Source: Rhodospirillales bacterium (GTDB taxonomy: Bacteria > Pseudomonadota > Alphaproteobacteria > Rhodospirillales > Casp-alpha2). From it: 11,151 nucleotides of DNA. The position numbers and the translations under genes were made by a program. Location of the stretch: positions 1 to 11,151 of the forward strand of contig JACPJY010000398.1 in assembly GCA_016187325.1 (NCBI GenBank), read 5' to 3'. The notes beneath the pieces were generated by a model, which was given only the letters and a program-made list of their open reading frames with translations, was not told the DNA's origin and ran no database searches. Each line of letters opens with the position of its first letter. Positions within the stretch are counted from its first letter, which is position 1. Below are positions 1 to 6,191 of this stretch, piece by piece.

Positions 1-260
1 ATCATCACGTCGTCTTGCGCGATGACGTGGGCGCAGAACGCCATATCGCGGGGCGTCTCCTTGACGTTGATGCCGTAGCACGACTTGAACCACTGCCGAT
101 TCTCGTCGACCAGCGATATCAGCGCGATCGGGGCTTTCAGGTACGCGGCGGCCAGATGGGTGATGCGGTCGAAGATCTCTTCCGGCGGCGTATCGAGAAT
201 CTCGTAGCTGCGCAACGCCTGAAGCCGCCTGGCTTCGTTCTTCGGCAAGGGGATTTTCAT
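1..260 (-). CDS. GAF-domain signalling protein, N-terminal part (runs off left edge)
   Basis: Read on the minus strand, an ATG at 260 opens 86 codons with no stop before the window edge, so only the N-terminus is seen. It begins MKIPLPKNEARRLQALRSYE and contains ILDTPPEEIFDRITHLA (residues 21-37), then IALISLVDENRQWFKS (45-60) and ETPRDMAFCAHVI (68-80). This is the standard opening of soluble GAF domains at the N-terminus of sensor histidine kinases and GGDEF/EAL proteins: the LDT-PE linker, a beta strand ending in SLVD, the QWFKS strand and the FCAH helix. The effector domain lies outside the window, so kinase versus cyclic-di-GMP enzyme cannot be decided. There is no signal peptide, so it is probably cytoplasmic. 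No strong Shine-Dalgarno precedes the ATG (only a GGCGGGCG run). It is divergent from the CheY-like receiver at 497, which makes a functional pairing possible but unproven. Confidence 0.85.
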   Translation of the reverse strand, partial: MKIPLPKNEARRLQALRSYEILDTPPEEIFDRITHLAAAYLKAPIALISLVDENRQWFKSCYGINVKETPRDMAFCAHVIAQDDVM

Positions 261-366
261 CGGCGCCCGCCGGGAACGGGTGCCGCGGGGAGTTCCGATG
301 TAAGCCGCGGATTCATGGGCATATTTTGGCCCACCGCCGCCGCGCCCGCCACACTTTTCGGGCGCC

Positions 367-420
367 GATTCCGGCGGCGGCGGAATCCGCCGCGGCGCGG
401 CGGCCGACCCCGGCCGCCGC
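367..420. repeat. Two adjacent strong GC hairpins in the divergent spacer
   Basis: The spacer between the GAF gene and the receiver gene has two neighbouring inverted repeats. The first is GCGGCGGA (377-384) with TCCGCCGC (386-393) around a single central A; an alternative pairing is GATTCC (367-372) with GGAATC (382-387). The second is a perfect 10-base, all-G/C stem, GCGGCGGCCG (397-406) and CGGCCGCCGC (411-420), around ACCC. No T-run follows on either strand, so these are not ordinary intrinsic terminators. Their role is unknown: leader structure of the receiver mRNA, cruciform, or chance in a GC-rich spacer. Confidence 0.6.
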
Positions 421-496
421 CGCCCCGACCCGCCATCGCGCCGATGTGATCGAATGTGAAGGCCGGGCCCGGGCAACCCGCGGTAACTTGCCGCGC

Positions 497-850
497 ATGG
501 CAACCATCCTGCTTATCGAGGACGACGCCGAACTGCGCGAAAACCTCCGCGACGAACTGGCGGCGGTCGGCCATCTTGTGGTCGAGGCCGCCGATGGCAT
601 CGACGGCCTGGCCCGGTTCGCGAAACGGCGCCCCGACCTGGTGATCACCGACATCGTGATGCGCGACAAGGACGGCATCGAGGTGCTGCTTGCGATCAGG
701 AAGGAGGCCGACCCGGTTCCGGTGATCGTCATCTCGGGACGGCCGGAGTACGTGGCGATGAGCCACAAGCTCGGGGCCGCGCACGCGCTGGTGAAGCCGT
801 TCCGGCTGCCGGAGCTGCTCGCCTGCGTCGAAAACGCCGTCGCCGATTGA
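497..850 (+). CDS. Stand-alone CheY-like response regulator receiver
   Basis: This 117-residue protein is almost exactly one receiver (REC) domain with no output domain. It starts MATILLIEDDAELRENLRDE. The acidic Mg-binding pocket is E8-D9-D10, the phospho-acceptor is D52 in LVITDIVMRDKDG, the switch serine is S80 in VIVISGRPE, and the conserved lysine is K100 in ALVKPF. The domain should be phosphorylated on D52 by a histidine kinase and act by protein-protein contact, as in CheY, DivK or Spo0F-type proteins. The frame stays open upstream to 326, but that extension is Arg/Ala/Pro low-complexity, and family alignment puts the start just before the first beta strand, so I chose 497. The Shine-Dalgarno is poor. 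It is divergent from the GAF-domain gene; if that protein is a kinase they could be partners (inference). The gene ends next to a REP palindrome. Confidence 0.9.
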   Translation: MATILLIEDDAELRENLRDELAAVGHLVVEAADGIDGLARFAKRRPDLVITDIVMRDKDGIEVLLAIRKEADPVPVIVISGRPEYVAMSHKLGAAHALVKPFRLPELLACVENAVAD

Positions 851-878
851 CGCGCGTTCCGTTCCGCTTTGCTCTTTT

Positions 879-906
879 CGTCATTCCCGCGAACGCGGGA
901 ATCCAG
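879..906. repeat. REP-type palindrome after the receiver gene
   Basis: ATTCCCGCG (883-891) and CGCGGGAAT (894-902) form a perfect 9-base inverted repeat around AA, flanked by CGTC and CCAG. This form (CGTCATTCCCGCG-AA-CGCGGGAATCCAG) is the widespread REP/extragenic palindrome of GC-rich proteobacteria. It begins 28 bases after the receiver stop codon and could stabilise or end that transcript. A relative lies at 1082-1104 with the same spacing, inside the larger element to the right. Confidence 0.75.
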
Positions 907-916
907 TTGTTTCTCA

Positions 917-1157
917 TTAGGTCGTGGACTCATTACCGAGAGTGATCGTCATTCCGGACGTTAGGCGAGCCCGAAAACCGCAGGTTTTCGGCCAGCGAGC
1001 CTTGCGATCCGGAATCCAGAATGGCGGTACGCGAGGCGGCAGCCCTGGATTCCGGATCACTGACCTTCCTTGCCAAATTTGATCCCCGCGAAAGCGGGGA
1101 CCAGGATTTGGAGGAAGGTCGTGTCCGGAATGACGCGGTTATGGGTACACGACCTAA
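917..1157. mobile_element. MITE-like element with 22-base terminal inverted repeats and nested palindromes
   Basis: The ends are TTAGGTCGTG (917-926) and CACGACCTAA (1148-1157), exact reverse complements. The match extends inward to 938 and 1136 at 19 of 22 positions. A second exact pair is GTCATTCCGGAC (948-959) and GTCCGGAATGAC (1123-1134). Inside are a 9-base stem CCGAAAACC/GGTTTTCGG (971-979/983-991), a 14-base stem GATCCGGAATCCAG/CTGGATTCCGGATC (1006-1019/1045-1058) and a long nested arm (1062-1120: GACCTTCCT/AGGAAGGTC, CCAAAT/ATTTGG, TCCCCGC-GAAA-GCGGGGA). There is no transposase frame. The terminal GGTC...GACC (920-1154) is flanked by TA on each side, as expected for a TA-target (IS630/mariner-like) element, although TA also fits the palindrome itself. 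The likely reading is a small non-autonomous element, or REPs stacked by insertion. Its parent IS is not visible here. Confidence 0.6.
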
Positions 1158-1169
1158 GTCTTCCACCCG

Positions 1170-2831
1170 TTAGCGACGGGCGAATTTCCTGAGATCGCGC
1201 TCGACGCGCTTGATGACGTCGGCCCAGGCGCCGGAGGTCTTCTGGCGATAAAGGCGGACCGACGGATACCACGGGCTGTTCTCGCCGTCGCGCATCCACA
1301 CCGCAAGCGGCACCGCGTTCAGCATCACCCACGTCGGCACGCCGAGCGCGCCGGCGACGTGGACGGTGGTGTTGGAGACCGAGACGACGAGGTCCATCGC
1401 CGCCACCTGGGCGGCGAAGGCGTCCATGTCGGCGAGCTGGTCGACGACGCCGTCGTGGACGATCGCCGTGCCGGTGTCGCGCTCGAAGGCGCGGCGCTCG
1501 GCCAGCGTGTCGCCGTACTGCAGGTCGACGAAGCGCACCCCGGGCACTTCGGCCAGCGGCCGCCAATCGGCGAGCGCCATCGACTTGTCGGCCCCGACCT
1601 CGAGGTTCCTGCTGATCCACGCGACGCCGACCAGCAGCCCGCCGCCGCCAACCATGTACTTGTCGCGCAGTTTCTTGCGTTTCGCCGGGTCGGCCTCGAG
1701 GTAAGACGGCCGCTTCGGGAATCGCGCCGCATCCGGGCGCAGCCAGCGGCCGAGATCGCCGATCGGCGTCTGGTAGTCGATGCCTGCGGCGGTTTCCGGG
1801 GCCGGCGGCGTGGCGCGGGCGACGCAGGTGGCGGCCGGAAACGAGCGCGCAAAAAGCGGCACCAGCCGCCGTTCGCACTCCAGCACCACCCGCGCGCCCG
1901 CCTCCACCAGGTCCGGCACCATCTCGGCGAAATGCACCTCGTCGCCGACGCCCTGCTCGCCCCACACCAGCACCGTCTTGCCGGAGACAGGCTCGCCCGA
2001 CCACTTCGGCGCCCGGAAATCCCGCCGCTCGGACGGGAAGTCGCGGCACCGCCAGCGCCACGCGAACTCCGGCCAGCCGTCCCGGAAGTTGCCCTCGAGC
2101 AGCAGCACGTGGGAGAGGTTGCGGTGCGCCTCGGCGTAATCGGGCCTGATCGCGATGGCGCGCCGGAAGCATTCGGCGGCGGCCCGTAGCCGGCCCAGCC
2201 GGTGATGCAGGTGGCCGAGATTGCTCAACGCCTCGATGAACCGGGGCTCGAGCGCGAGCGCCCGCTCGAACGCCGCCCTCGCCGCCGAGTCGTCGCCCTG
2301 TTTCTGCAGCGCCACGCCGAGGCCGTTGAGCGCCAGCGCGTAATCCGGTTTAACCGTCAGCGCCCGGCGGTAGCAGGCGACGGCGCCGGCGGGATCGCCT
2401 CGGCGCTCGAGCACGCCGCCCAGGTTGTGGTGCGGCTCGGCGAAGTTCGGGTTGACGGCGATGGCGCGCCGGTATGCCGCCTCGGCGTCGTCGAGCCGCC
2501 CCTGCGCCTGGCGCACGATGCCGAGGTTGACCAGGGGCTCGAGGTAATCGGGCTTGATGGCGAGCGCGTCGGCATAGGCGCGGGCGGCGTCGTCGAGCCG
2601 GCCCTGCCGCTGGCGCAGCACGCCGATGTTGTAGTGGGCAAGGACGGAGCCGGGGTCGGCGGCGAGCGCGCGCTCGAAGCAGGCGACGGCGTCGTCGAGC
2701 CGGCCCTGGCCGGCGAGCGCCATGCCCTCGTTCAGCGCCGGCACCGGATCGCCGCCGCGGCCGCGCCGGCTTCTCTTGTCGGCGCGCGCGCGCTGCCGCC
2801 GGCGGTCGTTTCGGGTCGTGCGCTTGGCCAT
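1170..2831 (-). CDS. TPR-repeat protein with C-terminal GT-B glycosyltransferase-like domain
   Basis: The 553-residue protein has three parts. Residues 2-27 are strongly basic (MAKRTTRNDRRRQRARADKR...). Residues ~31-233 hold six tetratricopeptide repeats in exact 34-residue register: the repeat-end prolines fall at 60, 94, 128, 162, 196 and 230, with GRLDDA turns. Residues ~280-553 resemble the GT9/GT41-like half of TPR-glycosyltransferases: GEQGVGDEVHFAEM (291-304), then LLVGVAWIS (399-407) and SNTTVHVAGALGVPTWVML (486-504), the last being the donor-site loop of heptosyltransferase-like enzymes. No signal peptide or membrane segment is seen. The acceptor is unknown; a protein (TPR-presented) or a cell-surface glycan are both possible. 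It is the last gene of the helicase-prmA operon, beginning 9 bases after the prmA stop with no clear Shine-Dalgarno, so translational coupling is likely. Confidence 0.85.
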   Translation of the reverse strand: MAKRTTRNDRRRQRARADKRSRRGRGGDPVPALNEGMALAGQGRLDDAVACFERALAADPGSVLAHYNIGVLRQRQGRLDDAARAYADALAIKPDYLEPLVNLGIVRQAQGRLDDAEAAYRRAIAVNPNFAEPHHNLGGVLERRGDPAGAVACYRRALTVKPDYALALNGLGVALQKQGDDSAARAAFERALALEPRFIEALSNLGHLHHRLGRLRAAAECFRRAIAIRPDYAEAHRNLSHVLLLEGNFRDGWPEFAWRWRCRDFPSERRDFRAPKWSGEPVSGKTVLVWGEQGVGDEVHFAEMVPDLVEAGARVVLECERRLVPLFARSFPAATCVARATPPAPETAAGIDYQTPIGDLGRWLRPDAARFPKRPSYLEADPAKRKKLRDKYMVGGGGLLVGVAWISRNLEVGADKSMALADWRPLAEVPGVRFVDLQYGDTLAERRAFERDTGTAIVHDGVVDQLADMDAFAAQVAAMDLVVSVSNTTVHVAGALGVPTWVMLNAVPLAVWMRDGENSPWYPSVRLYRQKTSGAWADVIKRVERDLRKFARR

Positions 2832-2840
2832 GGCTGATGT

Positions 2841-3725
2841 TTACCGTGCCCGGCCGGCCAGCACCAGGGTCGCCCAGCCATCGAAGACGAGCATGCGCCC
2901 GAGGCTGAGTCCGAACGACCGATGCGCCGCCATCACCCAGTTGGCGTCTCGGGCGAGCAGTCCGGACAGCACCGCGACGCCGCTTGGGCTGAGGTGGCGG
3001 GCGAGGTCGCCGGCCATGGCGGCGAGCGGCCGTGCCAGGATGTTGGCGACGATCAGGTCATAGGGCGCGCCGGCGACGATTGCGGGCACCCGGTAGCCGG
3101 GACCGCGGGCGACGCGCACCAGCCGCGCGACGCCGTTCAAGCGCGCGTTCGCTTCGGCGACGCGGACGGCGTTGGCGTCGATGTCGGTGGCGACCACCGG
3201 CACCCGCCACGCTTTTGCCATGGCGAGTGCCAGGATGCCGGAGCCGCAGCCGAGGTCGAGCGGGCGCCGGAACCGGCGCGCGCGGCCGAGCCGATCGAGG
3301 GCGGTGAGACATCCCTTGGTCGTGGCGTGCTCGCCCGTGCCGAAGGCTTGGCCGGCGTCGAGCCTGAGCACGATGGCGCCGGCCGGCGGCGGGCCGGCGA
3401 CGTGGGAGCCGCGGATATGGAAGCGGCCGACGGAAAGCGGCGGAAAGCCGGCCAGGTTGTCGCCGACCCAGTCGCGCGGCGCTAAGGGCTCGACCGTCGC
3501 CGGCGGCGCCGGGCCGCGTGCCGCAAATGCCTCGGCCAGCCGCGCCGCCAGCGCCTCTGGGTCGGGCTCGGCGCCGGCGATGCCCTCGACGCGCCAGCGG
3601 CCGGTCGCGGCGTCGATGAACCTGGAGACCGCGATGCATTGGGGTTCGAGCGCCGCCTCGACGGCGGCGACGGCGTCTTCCGCCGCCTTGATCTCGATCC
3701 GCCACAGGGTCGGCGCGTCCGCCAT
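2841..3725 (-). CDS. prmA: Ribosomal protein L11 methyltransferase (PrmA)
   Basis: The 294-residue protein matches the usual PrmA length and layout. The N-terminal ferredoxin-like substrate domain (about 1-75) is followed by RDWVGDNL (84-91), then AFGTGEHATTKGCL (127-140), which is a PrmA hallmark. The SAM-binding class I methyltransferase core starts with LDLGCGSGILALAMA (156-170), acidic residues D181/D183 in VVATDIDANAV bind SAM ribose, and VANIL (226-230) is the catalytic-loop equivalent. Known role: S-adenosylmethionine-dependent N-trimethylation of ribosomal protein L11 in the cytoplasm. The frame is open further upstream to 3917, but that part overlaps the helicase gene and reads as Arg-rich shadow. 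The ATG at 3725 starts MADAPTLWRIEI as the family does, 20 bases after the helicase stop. No strong Shine-Dalgarno is visible. Confidence 0.95.
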   Translation of the reverse strand: MADAPTLWRIEIKAAEDAVAAVEAALEPQCIAVSRFIDAATGRWRVEGIAGAEPDPEALAARLAEAFAARGPAPPATVEPLAPRDWVGDNLAGFPPLSVGRFHIRGSHVAGPPPAGAIVLRLDAGQAFGTGEHATTKGCLTALDRLGRARRFRRPLDLGCGSGILALAMAKAWRVPVVATDIDANAVRVAEANARLNGVARLVRVARGPGYRVPAIVAGAPYDLIVANILARPLAAMAGDLARHLSPSGVAVLSGLLARDANWVMAAHRSFGLSLGRMLVFDGWATLVLAGRAR

Positions 3726-3745
3726 CAAGGCTACCGGCGATCCCG

Positions 3746-6013
3746 TCACACCGCTTCCACGAAACTCGCCATCACCTTCTTGCTGCCGGCCTTCTCGAAG
3801 GCGATCTCGAGCTTGCCGCCGTCGACGGCGACGATGCAGCCATAGCCGAACTTCTGGTGGAATACCCGCTTGCCGACCTCGAACCGGCCGCCGTCGTCGC
3901 GCCCGGTCCCCTGCCAAGTCGCGTTCTCGATCACCGCGGCGGCGCGGCGGCGCCGCCGGCCGCCGACGGGGACGAACGGCGCGAACGCGGCGACGGCGTC
4001 GGCGCCGTCGCGGAGCCCTCGCGGTATGCCGCCATAAAGGCCGGGCTCGGAGCGCACGTCGACGTTGGCGGCCGGCAGCTCATCGATGAAGCGCGACGGC
4101 GCGTTGGATTGCCAGGCGCCGTGGATGCGCCGGTTGGCGGCGAACGACACGATGGCGTTCTTTCGCGCCCGCGTTAGGCCGACGTAAGCGAGGCGCCGCT
4201 CCTCCTCGAGCCCGGCGGTGCCGCCCTCGTCGAGCGTGCGCGGGTGCGGGAACAGCCCTTCCTCCCAGCCGGCCAGGAACACGGTGTCGAACTCCAGGCC
4301 CTTGGCGCCGTGGAGCGTCATCAGATTCACCTTGTCGCTGACCGTCGGGTCGTCGTTCTCCATGATCAGGCTGACGTGCTCGAGGAAAGCGGCGAGGCTG
4401 TCGAAGTCCTCCAGCGCGACGACCATTTCCTTCAAGTTGTCGAGCCGGCCGGGGGCGTCGGCGGCCTTCGAGTCGCGCCACAGGGCGGTGTAGCCGGATT
4501 CGTCCAGCACCTGCGCCGCCAGCTCGGCGTGGTGGACGGTCCCGGCGAGGGTGCGCCAGCGCCCGAAGTCGTCGAGCAGCCGAGAAAGCGCGCCCCGCGC
4601 CTGCGGCTTCAGCTCGTCGGTCTCGACCAGGCGGCGGCCGGCGGCGGTCAGCGAGATGCCCTCGGCGCGGCCCAGCTTGTGCAGGGTCTGCAAGGTCGCC
4701 GGTCCGAGGCCGCGCTTCGGCCAATTCACGATGCGTTCGAACGCGAGGTCGTCGTCGGGCTGCGCGATCACCCGCAAATAGGCGATGGCGTCGCGAATCT
4801 CCTGGCGCTCGTAGAACCGCGGGCCGCCGATCACCCGATAGGGGATGCCGAGCGTGATCAGGCGCTCCTCGAACTCGCGGGTCTGGAATCCGGCGCGCAC
4901 CAGAACCGCGATGCCGTTGAGCGGCCGCTTCTTCGCCTGCAGGGCCTCGATCTCGTCGCCGGTCATGCGCGCCTCGGCCTCGCCGTCCCAGACGCCGACC
5001 ACGCGCACCTTGTCGCCCTCGCCCGCCTCGGTCCACAAAGTCTTGCCGAGTCGGCCCTGGTTGTGGGCGATGAGGCCCGAAGCGGCGGCCAGGATGTGCG
5101 GCGTCGAACGGTAGTTGCGCTCCAGCCGGATCACCCGCGCACCGGGAAAATCCTTCTCGAAGCGCAGGATGTTCTCGACCTCGGCGCCGCGCCACGAATA
5201 GATCGATTGGTCGTCGTCGCCGACGCAGCAGATGTTGCGGTGCTGCTGCGCCAGCAGCCTCAGCCACAGGTACTGGGCGACGTTGGTGTCCTGGTACTCG
5301 TCGACCAGCAGGTAGCGGAACTGCCGCTGGTAGCGCTTCAGGATCTCCGGCTGGCCCTGAAACAGGGTCAGGCAATGCAGCAGCAGATCGCCGAAGTCGG
5401 CGGCGTTCAGCACCTTCAGCCGCGCCTGGTACTCGGTATAGAGCGGCAGCAGGCGGCCCTCGGCGATGGCCGCGCCGTCGGCGTCCGGCACTTTGTCGGG
5501 GCCGAGCCCGCGGTCCTTCCAGCGCTGGATGTGGGCGGCCAGCAGCCGCGCCGGCCACCGCTTTTCGTCGAGGTCGTAGGACTCGCTCAGCTGTTTCACC
5601 AGCCGCACCTGGTCGTCGGCGTCGAGGATGGTGAAATTGGGTTTCAGCCCCACCGCCTCGGCGTGGGCGCGCAGGATGCGGGCGCCGAGCGCGTGGAAGG
5701 TGCCGACCCACCAGCCTTCCACCAGGCGGTCGAGCAGCGCCGCCACCCGCTCCTTCATCTCCGCCGCCGCCTTGTTGGTGAAGGTCACCGCCAGCACCTC
5801 CCAAGGGCCGGCGCGCCCTTCGACGAGGATGTGGGCGAGGCGCGTCGTCAGCACCCGCGTCTTGCCGGTGCCGGCGCCGGCCAGCACCAGCACCGGGCCG
5901 TCCAGCGCCTCGACCGCCTGCAGCTGCGATTCGTTGAGGCTTTCGAGATACGGGAAACGCGGGCCCGCCGCGGTCGCCGGCGGCGGCTCGCTGAGATCGA
6001 AGGGATCGGCCAT
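3746..6013 (-). CDS. uvrD: UvrD/PcrA-type superfamily 1 DNA helicase
   Basis: The 755-residue protein carries the full SF1A helicase set: Q-motif LNESQLQAV (26-34), Walker A AGAGTGKT (45-52), motif Ia FTNKAAAEM (78-86), Walker B VDEYQDTN (237-244), motif III GDDDQSIYSWRG (265-276), motif IV ERNYRS (298-303), motif V TLHGAKGLEFDTVFLAG (566-582) and motif VI RRLAYVGLTRARKN (606-619). The C-terminus has FEVGKRVFHQKFGYGCIVAV (711-730), the Tudor-like RNA-polymerase-contacting fold of UvrD/PcrA. Known role: ATP-driven 3'-to-5' unwinding in nucleotide-excision and mismatch repair. The ATG at 6013 gives MADPFDLSEPPP; the same frame is open to 6451 but that stretch crosses the neighbouring gene and has no family similarity. 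A TATATA box lies 6 bases before the ATG, which would allow a leaderless message. It heads the operon with prmA and the TPR-glycosyltransferase. A linker rich in Arg/Ala (684-693) is present before the Tudor-like end. Confidence 0.96.
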   Translation of the reverse strand: MADPFDLSEPPPATAAGPRFPYLESLNESQLQAVEALDGPVLVLAGAGTGKTRVLTTRLAHILVEGRAGPWEVLAVTFTNKAAAEMKERVAALLDRLVEGWWVGTFHALGARILRAHAEAVGLKPNFTILDADDQVRLVKQLSESYDLDEKRWPARLLAAHIQRWKDRGLGPDKVPDADGAAIAEGRLLPLYTEYQARLKVLNAADFGDLLLHCLTLFQGQPEILKRYQRQFRYLLVDEYQDTNVAQYLWLRLLAQQHRNICCVGDDDQSIYSWRGAEVENILRFEKDFPGARVIRLERNYRSTPHILAAASGLIAHNQGRLGKTLWTEAGEGDKVRVVGVWDGEAEARMTGDEIEALQAKKRPLNGIAVLVRAGFQTREFEERLITLGIPYRVIGGPRFYERQEIRDAIAYLRVIAQPDDDLAFERIVNWPKRGLGPATLQTLHKLGRAEGISLTAAGRRLVETDELKPQARGALSRLLDDFGRWRTLAGTVHHAELAAQVLDESGYTALWRDSKAADAPGRLDNLKEMVVALEDFDSLAAFLEHVSLIMENDDPTVSDKVNLMTLHGAKGLEFDTVFLAGWEEGLFPHPRTLDEGGTAGLEEERRLAYVGLTRARKNAIVSFAANRRIHGAWQSNAPSRFIDELPAANVDVRSEPGLYGGIPRGLRDGADAVAAFAPFVPVGGRRRRRAAAVIENATWQGTGRDDGGRFEVGKRVFHQKFGYGCIVAVDGGKLEIAFEKAGSKKVMASFVEAV

Positions 6014-6025
6014 GGGCCTTATATA
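6014..6025 (-). promoter_or_regulatory. Possible -10 box placing the helicase mRNA start at its ATG
   Basis: On the minus strand TATATA occupies 6025-6020, followed by AGGCCC and the ATG at 6013. If TATATA is the -10 hexamer, the first transcribed base would be the A of the start codon, giving a leaderless message, which agrees with the absence of a Shine-Dalgarno. No good -35 hexamer is seen at 16-18 bases (CTAAAA at 6048-6043), so this is tentative. Confidence 0.3.
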
Positions 6026-6123
6026 GCACGCCCGGGCGCGCGTTTTAGCCCATTGATTCCGCTTCGCGCGGGCGGTCCCGCCGGCAGTCCCAACGGTAAT
6101 CGAGGGGCGTGCCGGGGGCGCCA

Positions 6124-6159
6124 CGCGTTTCCCGGCATACGGGAAAACGCGGATATGAT
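6124..6159 (+). promoter_or_regulatory. Inverted repeat abutting a -10-like box upstream of the HtrA-like gene
   Basis: CGCGTTTCCCG (6124-6134) and CGGGAAAACGCG (6140-6151) form an inverted repeat around GCATA with one bulged base. Two bases further on is TATGAT (6154-6159), five of six matches to the sigma-70 -10 hexamer. The inverted repeat covers where the -35 would be, and no consensus -35 is recognisable there. The arrangement is what a regulator-controlled promoter looks like, but a hairpin serving the divergent helicase side is not excluded. Confidence 0.4.
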
Positions 6160-6179
6160 AGGATGACGCCCTTGCCTTT

Positions 6180-6184
6180 GGAGG
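6180..6184 (+). promoter_or_regulatory. Shine-Dalgarno of the HtrA-like gene
   Basis: GGAGG lies 7 bases before the ATG at 6192. It is the clearest ribosome binding site in the window and settles the start of that gene. Confidence 0.85.
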
Positions 6185-6191
6185 AAGATCC

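Larger units (their letters stand above)
851..1169. other. Gene-free interval holding palindromic repeats
   Basis: These 319 bases lie between the convergent ends of the receiver gene (plus) and the TPR-glycosyltransferase gene (minus). I see no credible coding frame, and the open frames crossing it have no recognisable content. It is filled by a REP palindrome (879-906) and a nested inverted-repeat element (917-1157) that ends 12 bases beyond the stop codon of the minus-strand operon. No classic stem-plus-T-run terminator is present, so these hairpins are the likely transcript ends for both converging units (inference). Confidence 0.7.

Noticed and set aside
326..496. In-frame N-terminal extension of the receiver protein
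   Set aside because: It is Arg/Ala/Pro low-complexity translated from the GC hairpin region, and the receiver fold begins right after the ATG at 497.
3726..3917. Longer PrmA with 64 extra residues
   Set aside because: It would overlap the helicase gene, is Arg-rich shadow sequence and has no PrmA-like content; MADAPTLWRIEI at 3725 fits the family start.
4244..6166. A 640-codon open frame on the plus strand opposite the helicase gene
   Set aside because: High GC content leaves long antisense frames open; the translation is compositionally the mirror of a real gene with every SF1 motif on the minus strand.
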